The notes under the pieces are model-generated. The model ran no database searches. It was not told the origin of the DNA and was given only the letters and a program-made list of their open reading frames with translations. From Actinospica durhamensis (GTDB lineage Bacteria; Actinomycetota; Actinomycetes; Streptomycetales; Catenulisporaceae): a stretch of 64,000 nucleotides of DNA. Both the position numbers and the translations under genes were made by a program. The stretch lies in contig NZ_JAGSOG010000003.1 in assembly GCF_018139695.1 (NCBI RefSeq), positions 41,123-105,122 of the forward strand, in the 5' to 3' direction. Of the stretch, positions 36,527 through 44,798 are shown in pieces; the stretch's first letter is position 1, and every line of letters begins with the position of its first letter.

Positions 36527-37750
36527 TCAGTCCAGGAAGCTGATGCGCCGCGGGTCGTCCTCGACCAGGGCGCTGCCGTACACCTGCTGCGGGATCCCCA
36601 TGCCGAAGGCCGCGTGCCGGCTGCCCACGTTCACGTCGCGCCAGATCCGTTGCAGCGGGCTGGCTTCGGCGAAGGCGGACGAACCGTGGGCGGTCATCAG
36701 GATCTCGATCGCCTCGCGGCAGTTGCGGGCGACGTACGCGGCGTCCATCCGGGAACGGGCCCGATCGCGCGCGCTCGGCTCGGCCTGGGTCGCCACCAGG
36801 GCGTCCGCGTCCTCGGCGATCCGCCGGGCGTGCAGCTTCGCCGTGTCCAGCCGGGTCGCCGCGTCGGCGAGGTCGAGGCGGAAGCTCGGCGAAGCCGTCT
36901 GGTTCTTGTACGTGGTGGCGGCGACCGGGCGGTGCGCGCCGCGTTCGAGCACGAAGTCCAGGGCCGTGTCCACGCCGCCGATGAGCGCGCCGAGCAGGCC
37001 CACCGACAGGCCGGCCAGCCCCTTGCGTCGCCACACCTCCGGAGCGTTCGGCGTTCCCTCGACGAAGCACTCGAACGGCAGCAGCCGGTGTTCGGGTACG
37101 AACACGCTCTCGGCCAGCACGGTGTTGCTGCCGGTCCCGCGCATCCCGCCCATCTGCCACGTGTCCTCGATGTTCACCTGCGTCGCCGGGATGAGCGCCA
37201 GGTGCGGGCCGGGCTCGCCGGCGGCGGCACCGGCGGCGACCACGACGATCATCCAGTCGCTGTGCAGGCTCCCGGAGAAGTAGGGCCAGCTGCCGGTGAG
37301 CACCACGCCGTCCGTCGTGCGCTCGACCGGCGCGGTGGGACGGCCGAGGAAGAACGCGGTGGTCGCGTCGGGGCTGCCGGACCACACCTCGGCCTGCGCC
37401 TTCTCGCCGAACGACGCGACGATGAGGTTGCCCGCGTTGAGCACGCCGGTGACCCAGGCGCTCGAGCAGCATCCCCGGCCGAGCTCGGAGATCACCTCGA
37501 GGTAGGTGCGGAAGCCGATCTCGTGTCCGCCCCACCGGGCCGGGGTGAACAGGCGCAGCAGCCCGGCCTCGCGCAGCGCGGCGAGGTTCTCCCGCGGCAG
37601 CCGGCGTTCCGCGTCGCTGCGCGGGGCCAGCTCGCCCAGACACTCCCGCAAGGCCGCGGCCCGCAGGACGAGCTCGCCGTGGTCCGCTGTGTCGGCGCTC
37701 TGCTCGGCGCTCGCGGATGCGCGCTGTGTGAGCACGTCGGTCGTGGTCAT
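36527..37750 (-). CDS. Acyl-CoA-dehydrogenase-fold flavin monooxygenase (group D), copy 1
   Basis: 407 aa from ATG 37750 (GGAAAGG upstream). The N-terminal helical domain has LPRENLAALREAGLLRLFTPARWGG (fragment), then ELGRGCCSSAWVTGVLNAGN; the beta domain has GSWPYFSGSLHSDW; the C-terminal domain has SSAFAEASPLQRIWRDVNVGSRHAAF. These are marks of the HpaB/HsaA-like two-component flavin hydroxylases and not of true acyl-CoA dehydrogenases. Such enzymes take reduced flavin from a separate reductase; a candidate is at 61524. It probably hydroxylates or N-oxidises the phenazine ring. It is clearly paralogous to the product of 53884. Confidence 0.78.
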   Translation of the reverse strand: MTTTDVLTQRASASAEQSADTADHGELVLRAAALRECLGELAPRSDAERRLPRENLAALREAGLLRLFTPARWGGHEIGFRTYLEVISELGRGCCSSAWVTGVLNAGNLIVASFGEKAQAEVWSGSPDATTAFFLGRPTAPVERTTDGVVLTGSWPYFSGSLHSDWMIVVVAAGAAAGEPGPHLALIPATQVNIEDTWQMGGMRGTGSNTVLAESVFVPEHRLLPFECFVEGTPNAPEVWRRKGLAGLSVGLLGALIGGVDTALDFVLERGAHRPVAATTYKNQTASPSFRLDLADAATRLDTAKLHARRIAEDADALVATQAEPSARDRARSRMDAAYVARNCREAIEILMTAHGSSAFAEASPLQRIWRDVNVGSRHAAFGMGIPQQVYGSALVEDDPRRISFLD

Positions 37751-37757
37751 CTCGTCG

Positions 37758-39224
37758 CTACCTTTCCACTGGGGCGGGACGGCTGGGGGAGCCTGCGGGC
37801 TCGATCGCGGCGCCGGACGGCGCCGGCGCGGTGAGCAGGGCGGTGCCGAGGACGACGGGGGCCAGCATCGCGCCGCCGACCCAGAACGCGGCCTGGCCGG
37901 CGTGCAGCGAGGCGGCCGGGGTGTGTCCGGCGAGGCCGAGGTACACGCTGCCGAGCACGGCGACGCCGAGGGTGGCGCCGAGTTGCTGGACCGCGTTGAG
38001 CAGTCCGGCGGCGGAGCCGATCTGCTGCGGTCGCAGGGAGCTGAGCGCGGTGGCGAAGAAGGAGGAGCAGAACAGCCCGACGCCGAACCCCTCCACCGTG
38101 ACGGCGCCGAGCAGCGGGGTCGGATAGCCGTGCGGCGCGGCGGTGCGGTAGACCGCGATGACGCCGAGCACGCCGGCCAGCAGCGTGCCGACACCGGAGA
38201 GCATGACGCCGCGTCCGCTCCCGCGCGGGCGGCTGCCGCCGAGCCAGGACCCCGCGGCCACGGCGAGCGAGGACGGGACGAGGGTGAGGCCGGTGGTCAG
38301 CACGGTGCGGCCGAGACCGAGCTGCATCTGCATGACGACCACGAGTGAAAGGCCGGTGGTCACCGCGAAGAAGAACATCGACGTCACCAGCGCCGCGGTG
38401 AAGCGCCGGTTGGCGAACAGGCTCGGCTCGATCAGCACGCTGCGACCGGCCCGAGCCGCGCGGCGCAGCCGCAGGGTCAGCGCGGTGAGCACGACCAGGC
38501 CGGCCGCGATCATCGACCACTCCCGGGCCGTCGGCCACCCCGAGGAGATCTCGTTGAGCGGGTAGACGATCAGCGCGATGCCGGCGACGGCCGCGAGCAC
38601 GCCCAGCGGGTCGAGGCCGGGGCGGCGCGGGGCGCGGTCCTCCGGCAGCAGCGAGGCCAGGCCCAGCACGACCAGCGAGAGCGGCGCGTTGACGAGGAAC
38701 ACGGCGCGCCATGAGGAGCCGAAGAGGTCGGCGTGGACCAGCACGCCGCCGAGCAGCGGCCCGCAGACTCCGGCCAGGCCCATGACGGGGCCGATGCTCG
38801 CCAGCGCCCTGCCCAGTTCCGGTCCGCGGAACATGGCGCGCATCAGCCCGATCGTCTGCGGCATCGCCGCGGCCGCCGCCGTGCCCTGCAGGGCGCGGAA
38901 GGCGATCAGCGCGGCCGCCGAGGGCGCGAAGGCGCAGGCGAGCGAGGCCAGCAGGAAGCCGACGACGCCGAACACGAACATCCGGCGGCGCCCGACGATG
39001 TCGCCGAGCCGCCCACCGGTGATCAGCAGCAGCGAGAACGGCAGCGTGTAGGCGCCGGTGAACCACTTCAGGTCCGCGGCGCCGCCGCCGAGCCCGCCGT
39101 GGATGGTGGGCGCGGCGATCTGCACGATCGTCGCGTCGAGCAGGTCCATGGCCTGGCCGATCAGCAGTGCGGCGACGGCGATCCACCGCCACCGGTACGC
39201 AGAGCCCGGTGAAGTCTCGGGCAC
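37758..39224 (-). CDS. MFS efflux transporter (DHA2 type), copy 1
   Basis: 488 aa from GTG 39224, chosen for the GGGAGGTG site 7 nt upstream. Fourteen hydrophobic segments are expected. The motif LLDATIVQIAAPTIH in TM1 and GGRLGDIVGRRRMF after TM2 are those of DHA2 drug:proton antiporters. It ends 7 bp before the monooxygenase gene, so the two are co-transcribed. It probably exports the phenazine. It is very similar along its length to the transporter at 42877 (shared SYTLPF-like region, QTIGL, SIGPVMGLA, SWRAVFLVN). Confidence 0.85.
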   Translation of the reverse strand: MPETSPGSAYRWRWIAVAALLIGQAMDLLDATIVQIAAPTIHGGLGGGAADLKWFTGAYTLPFSLLLITGGRLGDIVGRRRMFVFGVVGFLLASLACAFAPSAAALIAFRALQGTAAAAAMPQTIGLMRAMFRGPELGRALASIGPVMGLAGVCGPLLGGVLVHADLFGSSWRAVFLVNAPLSLVVLGLASLLPEDRAPRRPGLDPLGVLAAVAGIALIVYPLNEISSGWPTAREWSMIAAGLVVLTALTLRLRRAARAGRSVLIEPSLFANRRFTAALVTSMFFFAVTTGLSLVVVMQMQLGLGRTVLTTGLTLVPSSLAVAAGSWLGGSRPRGSGRGVMLSGVGTLLAGVLGVIAVYRTAAPHGYPTPLLGAVTVEGFGVGLFCSSFFATALSSLRPQQIGSAAGLLNAVQQLGATLGVAVLGSVYLGLAGHTPAASLHAGQAAFWVGGAMLAPVVLGTALLTAPAPSGAAIEPAGSPSRPAPVER

Positions 39225-39548
39225 GGCGCACACCTCCCTCCGCGCTCGCCGTGATGTCCGGGGACAGCGTGGCGAACGCGCGCTGCGGACTCCAGCGGGA
39301 CCGCTCAGATCGGAGATTCCTTCCATACGGCCGGTCTCGCACGATCGATCCGTGCAGACACGGTGCCGCGGACCGCCCTATCCGGTCGAGGACTGAGGGA
39401 AATGTGCAGCGGCGGCCGTCGGCATGGCAGAAATCTCCCAATCCCCCGGCCGGTCGGGGACATGTCAAGGGGCGAGGGCCAAGCTGTCGGCGAGGCCGTC
39501 GCACGTCGATGCGCCGTCCCCCTTACCCCGTCCCGGCAGGAGACCTCC
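39225..39548. promoter_or_regulatory. Divergent intergenic region (MFS copy 1 / MDR oxidoreductase)
   Basis: 324 bp. It contains the 13-bp motif AGATTCCTTCCAT at 39314-39326, shared with the region at 48374-48911. The ribosome sites of both flanking genes are clear. No hairpin or other gene seen. Confidence 0.55.
39314..39326 (+). promoter_or_regulatory. Candidate phenazine-cluster operator, copy 1
   Basis: AGATTCCTTCCAT, identical to 48648-48660 and matching 44479-44491 in AGAT-N3-TTCCAT. All copies are on the plus strand and in divergent promoter regions of this cluster. The likely binder is one of the two Lrp/AsnC regulators. Confidence 0.45.
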
Positions 39549-40577
39549 ATGCCCTCTGTTCCCCGTCCCGGCAGCTCGCGCGAGGTCCGCCTCGTGCGCC
39601 GGCCGACCGGCCTGCCCGCGGCCACCGACTTCGAGGTCGTGGACGCGGCGCTGCCCGTCCTCGGCGACGGCGACGTGCTGGTGCGCAACCGCTTCTTCCA
39701 CGTGCACTCCTCGGTCCGGATGCTGATCGCCGGGGGTGTCGAGGGCACGCCGTTCACGCCGCTCAACCCCGGGGACACGCTCGGCAGCGCGGCGGTCGGC
39801 GAGGTGGTGGAGGCTCCCGCGAGCTCCGGCCTGCGCGAGGGCGACCTCGTCGCGCACTGGCTGGGCTGGCGGGAGTACGCGGTGCTGCCCGCGGCCGCCT
39901 GCCGCCGCCTCGACGGCGACCTGCCGGATCCCGCGGCGTACCTGGCCCAGGGCTGGACCGCCTGGGCGGCGCTGACCTTCGGGGTGGAGCTGCGCCGGGG
40001 CGAGACGGTGTTCGTCTCCGGCGGCGCGAGCTCCATCGGCTCGATGGCCGGCCAGATCGCGCGCCTGCTCGGGGCGGGCCGGGTGATCGGCAGCACGAGT
40101 TCGGCCGCGAAGGCGCGGCGGATGACGGCGGAGCTCGGCTACGACGCCGTCGTGCTGCGCGGCGCGGAGCCGTTGGAGGAGCAGCTGGCGAAGGCGGCGC
40201 CGGACGGTGTCGACGTGCTCTTCGACAACGTGGGCGGCGAGCAGCTGCGCGCGGCCGTGGCCGTGGCGAACGAGGGCGCGCGGTTCGTGCTCATCGGGGC
40301 GCTGGCGGGCCAGCTGTCCGAGGACTCGAGCGGGACGACGGCGCCGGTGACGCTCGACCTGTTCCCCGTGCTGTTCAAGAGGATCACCCTGCGCGGCTAC
40401 AGCGCGGACGACGACGTCGAGCACGAGCCCGCCTGGGACGAGTGCTTCAGCGCCTGGCTGCGCTCGGGCGAGATCGTCTTCGCGCACGATCGGGTGCACG
40501 GGATCGAGGCCGGCCCCGCGGCCCTGGCCGATGTCATCGCGGGCCGCCACTTCGGCGCCGTGATCGTCGAGCTCTGA
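39549..40577 (+). CDS. MDR-family NADP-dependent oxidoreductase (zinc-independent)
   Basis: 342 aa from ATG 39549 (AGGAG 6 nt upstream). The cofactor domain shows VFVSGGASSIGSMAGQIARLLGAG (fragment) and VDVLFDNVGGEQLRAAV; the N-terminus VRLVRRPTGLPAATDFEVV resembles prostaglandin/leukotriene reductase and CurA-like alkenal reductases. These enzymes reduce activated C=C bonds or quinones with NADPH and lack catalytic zinc. In the cluster it might reduce a phenazine intermediate or reactive aldehyde. It is followed by a glycosyltransferase on the same strand. Confidence 0.8.
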   Translation: MPSVPRPGSSREVRLVRRPTGLPAATDFEVVDAALPVLGDGDVLVRNRFFHVHSSVRMLIAGGVEGTPFTPLNPGDTLGSAAVGEVVEAPASSGLREGDLVAHWLGWREYAVLPAAACRRLDGDLPDPAAYLAQGWTAWAALTFGVELRRGETVFVSGGASSIGSMAGQIARLLGAGRVIGSTSSAAKARRMTAELGYDAVVLRGAEPLEEQLAKAAPDGVDVLFDNVGGEQLRAAVAVANEGARFVLIGALAGQLSEDSSGTTAPVTLDLFPVLFKRITLRGYSADDDVEHEPAWDECFSAWLRSGEIVFAHDRVHGIEAGPAALADVIAGRHFGAVIVEL

Positions 40578-40672
40578 CCGCCCGGCCGGAGCACGGCCCC
40601 GGCACCCCCACCGGCGTACGCGACCACTGATATCCGCAGTCTGTCCGCATCTTCTCCTCGAGGGGTCTCGAC

Positions 40673-41827
40673 ATGCGTGTGCTCCTGTCCACCCTGCCGG
40701 CCGCCGGCCATCTGTTCCCCACCCTGCCGATCGGCCGCGCTCTGCGCGAGCGCGGCCACGAGGTCGCGGTGCTCACCGGCGGCGCCATGACGCCGTACAT
40801 CGAACCGGAGGGCTTCGAGGCACTGCCCGCCGGTCCCAGCCAGTCCGAGCTGATCGCGCAGGTCGCCGCCCGGCACGGCGCCGAGGGCGTGTTCCGGCCG
40901 ACGGCCGAGGGCTTCGCCGAGATGTTCGGCGGCGCGCGCCTTGACCTGGCCGCCGACCAGGCGCTCGGCGCGGCCCGCGGCTGGCGCCCTGACCTCGTCG
41001 TGCACGAGTTCACCGACACCGTGGGGCCGCTGGTCGCCACGGCGCTCGGCGTCCCGCTGGCCACGCACGGGCAGGGCCCCGGCCTGCCGCCGCCGCTGAC
41101 CGCCGCGCTCAGCCGGATCGCGGCCTCGCGCTACGCCGAGCGCGGCCTGGCGATGCCGCCGACCGGGGCGGCGCTCGGCACGCTCTACATCGACGGTTGC
41201 CCGCCGGCCCTGCAGACGCCGGGCTGGCGCAGCCTCGTGCCGAGCACGCCGCTGCGTCCGGAGCCGTACGCGCAGCCGTGGGCCGCCGACGCGGACACAC
41301 CGGTGTGGCAGGACGACGGCGAGCGGCCGCGGGTCCTGGTCACCTTCGGCACCCGGTTCGGCGACCCCGCCGCGCTCGCGCCGCTGGTCCGGGCCCTGTC
41401 CGCACTCGACATCGAGCTCGTACTCACCGTCGCGCCCGGACGGGACGCCGCCGAGTACGAGGTGGATCGCGCCCGGGTCCGGCTGGTCGGCTTCACGCCC
41501 AAGGACCGGCTGCTCGCGGGCGTCAGCGCGGTGGTCACCCACGGCGGGCTCGGCAGCGTGATCTCCGCGCTGTGCCACGGGATCCCGCTCGTCGTGCTGC
41601 CGCAGGCGGTCGACCAGTTCATGCAGGCGGAGCGGGTGGCCGGCGCGGGCGTCGGCGTGGCGCTGGCGCCGCCGGAGGCCGACGGCGACCGGGTCTCGAA
41701 GGCGGTCGACCAGGTGCTGACCGACACCGCGATCCGGGCGGCGGCGCGCGAGGCCGCGGAGCGGATCGCCGAACTGCCCGGGCCCGGGCAGATCGCGCTG
41801 CGGCTCGAGGCGTTCGCAGCGCACTGA
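40673..41827 (+). CDS. GT1-family (MGT/UGT-like) glycosyltransferase
   Basis: 384 aa. The N-terminal VLLSTLPAAGHLFPTLPIGRAL and the C-terminal donor-binding motif THGGLGSVISALCHGIPLVVLP (about residues 288-309, fragmentary) with the DQFMQAERV end are those of GT-B antibiotic glycosyltransferases. It would transfer a sugar from a nucleotide donor to the phenazine or a hydroxyl group on it. No dTDP-sugar biosynthesis genes are in the window, so a common sugar or one made elsewhere must be used. It could also serve self-protection by inactivation, as with macrolide glycosyltransferases. Confidence 0.85.
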   Translation: MRVLLSTLPAAGHLFPTLPIGRALRERGHEVAVLTGGAMTPYIEPEGFEALPAGPSQSELIAQVAARHGAEGVFRPTAEGFAEMFGGARLDLAADQALGAARGWRPDLVVHEFTDTVGPLVATALGVPLATHGQGPGLPPPLTAALSRIAASRYAERGLAMPPTGAALGTLYIDGCPPALQTPGWRSLVPSTPLRPEPYAQPWAADADTPVWQDDGERPRVLVTFGTRFGDPAALAPLVRALSALDIELVLTVAPGRDAAEYEVDRARVRLVGFTPKDRLLAGVSAVVTHGGLGSVISALCHGIPLVVLPQAVDQFMQAERVAGAGVGVALAPPEADGDRVSKAVDQVLTDTAIRAAAREAAERIAELPGPGQIALRLEAFAAH

Positions 41828-41853
41828 CGGCGCGCGCCGGATCGAACCGGCCG

Positions 41854-42861
41854 TCACCCGATCGCCCCGAACCGCTTGACGGTTCGGGCGATCGGGGCCG
41901 CCTCGATCCGGCGCACCCCGGGTATCGTGCCGATCCGCCTCGAGATCGACTCGTAGAGCCCGTCCTGGTCGCGGTAGGTCACGTACGCCACCAGGTTCGT
42001 CCGGCCGGTGGTGGCCGCGGCGAAGCAGACCCCGAAGTCGCCCGAGAGCCGGCGCGCTATCTCGGGCAGCAGCGCCATGTCGGCGTCCATCCACAGCATC
42101 GCCCCGGCCCGGTGCCCGAGCACCGCCTCGTCGAGGTAGAGGTCGAACTCGAGGATCCCGGCCGACCGCAGCGCCTCGACCCGGCGGCGCACCGTGGACT
42201 CGTCGCGCCCGGTGAGCGCCGCGAGTTGGCGGTAGCTCGCGCGCCCGTCGCGGCCGAGCCAGCCGATGACCTCCAGATCCGCCTCGTCCAGGCGCAGCGG
42301 CGCGCCCGGGCGCGGCGCGCCGGGGGCGGGGGCGAACGCCGCGGGGGCGAGCACGGCGATCCGCTCCGGGCTGAGCGCGGCCGAGATCTGGCTCCAGCCG
42401 CGCACCCCGCGCCGGTAGACCGACACCAGCGCCTGCGCGGAGATCCGGATGATCGAGCCGCCGGCCGGGCGCCGGCCCAGCAGCGCCTCGGCGTCCAGGC
42501 CGCCGTGGGCGACGACCTTGCAGGCGATCTCCGTGCCGCCGGACACGAGCGCGACCCAGCGCACGTCCTTGCGGGCGGCGATCTCGTCGGCCAGCGCCTC
42601 CGCGCGCTCGGGCTGGGTGAGCAGCCGCACCATCCATTCCGTGTCCTCGACGGTGCGCAGGCCGTCGGCGCGGGCGAGCACCCGCAGGCCGCCGGCCTCG
42701 CGCAGCCGCCGGTAGTGCTGGGTCGCGGTGCGCGCGGTCACCTCGAGCGCCTGGGCGATCCGGCTCAGCGGCGCGCGCCCGTCGACGCAGAGGGCTTGGA
42801 GCAGCTGGCGGTCGATCAGGTCGAGCCGACCGACCGCCGGGGCCCGGCGGATGTCTTCCAT
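41854..42861 (-). CDS. Double-domain Lrp/AsnC-family regulator, copy 1
   Basis: 335 aa, about twice the usual Lrp length. Residues about 13-150 and 190-330 each contain a helix-turn-helix and an AsnC-type ligand-binding (RAM) domain: LIDRQLLQALCVDGRAPLSRIAQALEV and later ADLEVIGWLGRDGRASYRQLAALTGRDESTVRRRV (fragments). Such tandem Lrp proteins are typical of actinobacterial gene clusters. It lies 15 bp downstream of MFS copy 2 on the same strand and likely regulates that operon and other cluster promoters. The ligand might be an amino acid or a phenazine. It is paralogous to the product of 51611. Confidence 0.85.
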   Translation of the reverse strand: MEDIRRAPAVGRLDLIDRQLLQALCVDGRAPLSRIAQALEVTARTATQHYRRLREAGGLRVLARADGLRTVEDTEWMVRLLTQPERAEALADEIAARKDVRWVALVSGGTEIACKVVAHGGLDAEALLGRRPAGGSIIRISAQALVSVYRRGVRGWSQISAALSPERIAVLAPAAFAPAPGAPRPGAPLRLDEADLEVIGWLGRDGRASYRQLAALTGRDESTVRRRVEALRSAGILEFDLYLDEAVLGHRAGAMLWMDADMALLPEIARRLSGDFGVCFAAATTGRTNLVAYVTYRDQDGLYESISRRIGTIPGVRRIEAAPIARTVKRFGAIG

Positions 42862-42876
42862 CGCGCGATCCTTCTG

Positions 42877-44325
42877 TCAGGCCGCTTCTTCAGCGTGCTG
42901 TCCGGAGCGGACCATGAGCGCGCTCGTCGGCAGGCAGAGCGCGGTCAGGGCCGCGGCGAGGACGAAGACGACCTGCACGGCGTGCAGCGCGGTCTCGGGA
43001 TGCCCGGCCTCGGCAGAAAGGAAGTAGACGCTGCCGAGCACCGCCACGCCGAGGGTCGCGCCGAGCTGCTGGACCGCGTTGAGCAGCCCGGCGGCCGAGC
43101 CGATCTCCTGGGGCCGCACCCCGTGCAGCCCGGTGGTGAAGAATGCCGGGCTGAACAGGCCCACGCCGATCCCGACGACGCCGAGCGCCACCGGCAGAGC
43201 CCTGGGATACCCCGTCGTGCTCGCCTGGTGGTAGACGGCCAGCGCGGCCAGCAGGCCGACGAGCATGATCACCAGGCCGACCGTGGTGAGCCGGTGGCCG
43301 TACCGGCCGACCAGGCGCGCGCCCGCGATCCAGGAGGCGACCCCGAGGCCGACCGACCAGGGCACCAGGGTCAGGCCCGCGGTCAGCACGCCCTCGCCCA
43401 GGCCCATCTGGAGTTCGAGCACGATCACCAGGGTCAGGCCGGTGGTGGTGGCGAAGAACAGGGTCGAGGTGAGCAGCGCGGCCGGGAAGGTGCGGTCCCG
43501 CAGCAGGCTGACTTCCACCAGCGGGTGGCGCCCGGCCGCCGCGGCACGCCGCTGGTGCAGCGCGAAGACCGCCAGCAGCACCAGGCCGACCGCGACCGCG
43601 GCCCAGGCGCCCGCGGACAGCGCGCCGGTGCCGACGGTGATCAGCGGATAGACGATCAGGCCCACCCCGGCCATGGCCAGCAGCGTGCCCACCGGGTCGA
43701 TCTCCGGCCGGCGCGGCGCCCGGTTCTCCATCAGCGTCGGGGACACGGCGAGCACCAGCAGGCTCAGCGGCACGTTGACCAGGAAGACCGCGCGCCACGA
43801 GGTGCCGAACAGGTTCGCGTGGGTCAGCACCGCGCCGAGGATCGGGCCGCTGACCGCGGCGAGCCCCATCACCGGGCCGATGCTGCCCAGCGCCTTGGCC
43901 ACCTCGGGACCCTTGAACATGGTCTTGATCAGGCCGATGGTCTGCGGGATGATCAGCGCCGCGCCGCAGCCCTGGACCGCGCGCAGCCCGATCAGCACGC
44001 CGGCCGAGGGCGCGAGGGCGCAGCCGAGCGAGGCGGTCATGAACACCGCGACGCCGACCCGGAAGATCCGCCGCCGCCCGGCGATGTCGCCGAGCCGCCC
44101 GCCGGTCACCAGCAGCAGGGCGAACGGCAGCGTGTAGGCGCTGGAGAACCACTGCACGTCCGCCGCCGAGCCGCCCAGCCTGGCGTGCATCACCGGCGCG
44201 GCGACCTGCACGATCGTGGAGTCCAGCAGGTTCATCGCCTCGCCGGTCAGCAGCGCGGCCAAGGCAAGCCAGCGCCAGCGGTATTCTGTGGTGGCCTCGG
44301 CCCCCACGGGTGTGGTCGTGGTCAT
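42877..44325 (-). CDS. MFS efflux transporter (DHA2 type), copy 2
   Basis: 482 aa from ATG 44325 (AGGGAGAGG upstream). LLDSTIVQVAAPVMH in TM1 and GGRLGDIAGRRRIF after TM2 identify a DHA2-type antiporter with about 14 membrane segments. It aligns with copy 1 at 37758 without large gaps, so one arose from the other by duplication. It is co-transcribed with the Lrp regulator downstream. It probably exports a phenazine or a pathway side-product. Confidence 0.85.
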   Translation of the reverse strand: MTTTTPVGAEATTEYRWRWLALAALLTGEAMNLLDSTIVQVAAPVMHARLGGSAADVQWFSSAYTLPFALLLVTGGRLGDIAGRRRIFRVGVAVFMTASLGCALAPSAGVLIGLRAVQGCGAALIIPQTIGLIKTMFKGPEVAKALGSIGPVMGLAAVSGPILGAVLTHANLFGTSWRAVFLVNVPLSLLVLAVSPTLMENRAPRRPEIDPVGTLLAMAGVGLIVYPLITVGTGALSAGAWAAVAVGLVLLAVFALHQRRAAAAGRHPLVEVSLLRDRTFPAALLTSTLFFATTTGLTLVIVLELQMGLGEGVLTAGLTLVPWSVGLGVASWIAGARLVGRYGHRLTTVGLVIMLVGLLAALAVYHQASTTGYPRALPVALGVVGIGVGLFSPAFFTTGLHGVRPQEIGSAAGLLNAVQQLGATLGVAVLGSVYFLSAEAGHPETALHAVQVVFVLAAALTALCLPTSALMVRSGQHAEEAA

Positions 44326-44798
44326 CGCAGTCCTCTCCCTGTTCCGGGGGCGGTCCCGCCGGCCGAGCGGCCGTCGGTTCCCCGGCGCCCCGATACCGAG
44401 CATGGCGCCGCCCTGCCCGCGTTTCCATTCAGACCGGTTTGCCTTGTCGAAAACATCCATGCCGACCGCTCTGGGTGCAGATGAATTCCATGAATGCGGG
44501 AACTTCGGGCTGACCTCATCCAGCAGAAGCGGGCGGATCGCACACCGGTGCGCCACACGGTGTCGTACGCAAGCGGAGTTCCGGGCCCCGCCGGCCCGCA
44601 GGCCCGGCCCGCTCAGCCCTCGCCCCGGCGCGGCATTTTCCATCGCCCGGTCACGATCAATGGAACTATTCTGCGACCACTCCCGGAATCGCTGGAGTCA
44701 GCGGACGCTCTTGCGCAGGCTGTGCGGGAAAGGCGGCGCCGCCGCGGGACGCACCCGCCGGCGGCGCGCGCGAAACACGCCGCCCTAGGAGCCGACCC
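44326..44798. promoter_or_regulatory. Divergent intergenic region (MFS copy 2 / MFS copy 3)
   Basis: 473 bp with locally lower GC (44440-44500 and 44635-44695). It holds AGATGAATTCCAT at 44479-44491, matching the cluster motif, and TTCCATCG at 44639-44646. No open frame with protein-like composition. Confidence 0.5.
44479..44491 (+). promoter_or_regulatory. Candidate phenazine-cluster operator, copy 2
   Basis: AGATGAATTCCAT; it agrees with the other two sites at 10 of 13 positions (AGAT-N3-TTCCAT), and the preceding GC also matches the site at 48648. Confidence 0.35.

Noticed and set aside
36495..37643. N-terminal extension of the glycosyltransferase-like frame to 744 aa
   Set aside because: The extra part lies under the monooxygenase gene and has no protein-like sequence; ATG 36494 has a good ribosome site.
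41197..44484. 1,095-aa plus-strand open frame
   Set aside because: It is antisense or out of frame to the glycosyltransferase, Lrp and MFS genes; its Arg/Gly/Ala/Pro composition is typical of GC-rich shadow frames.
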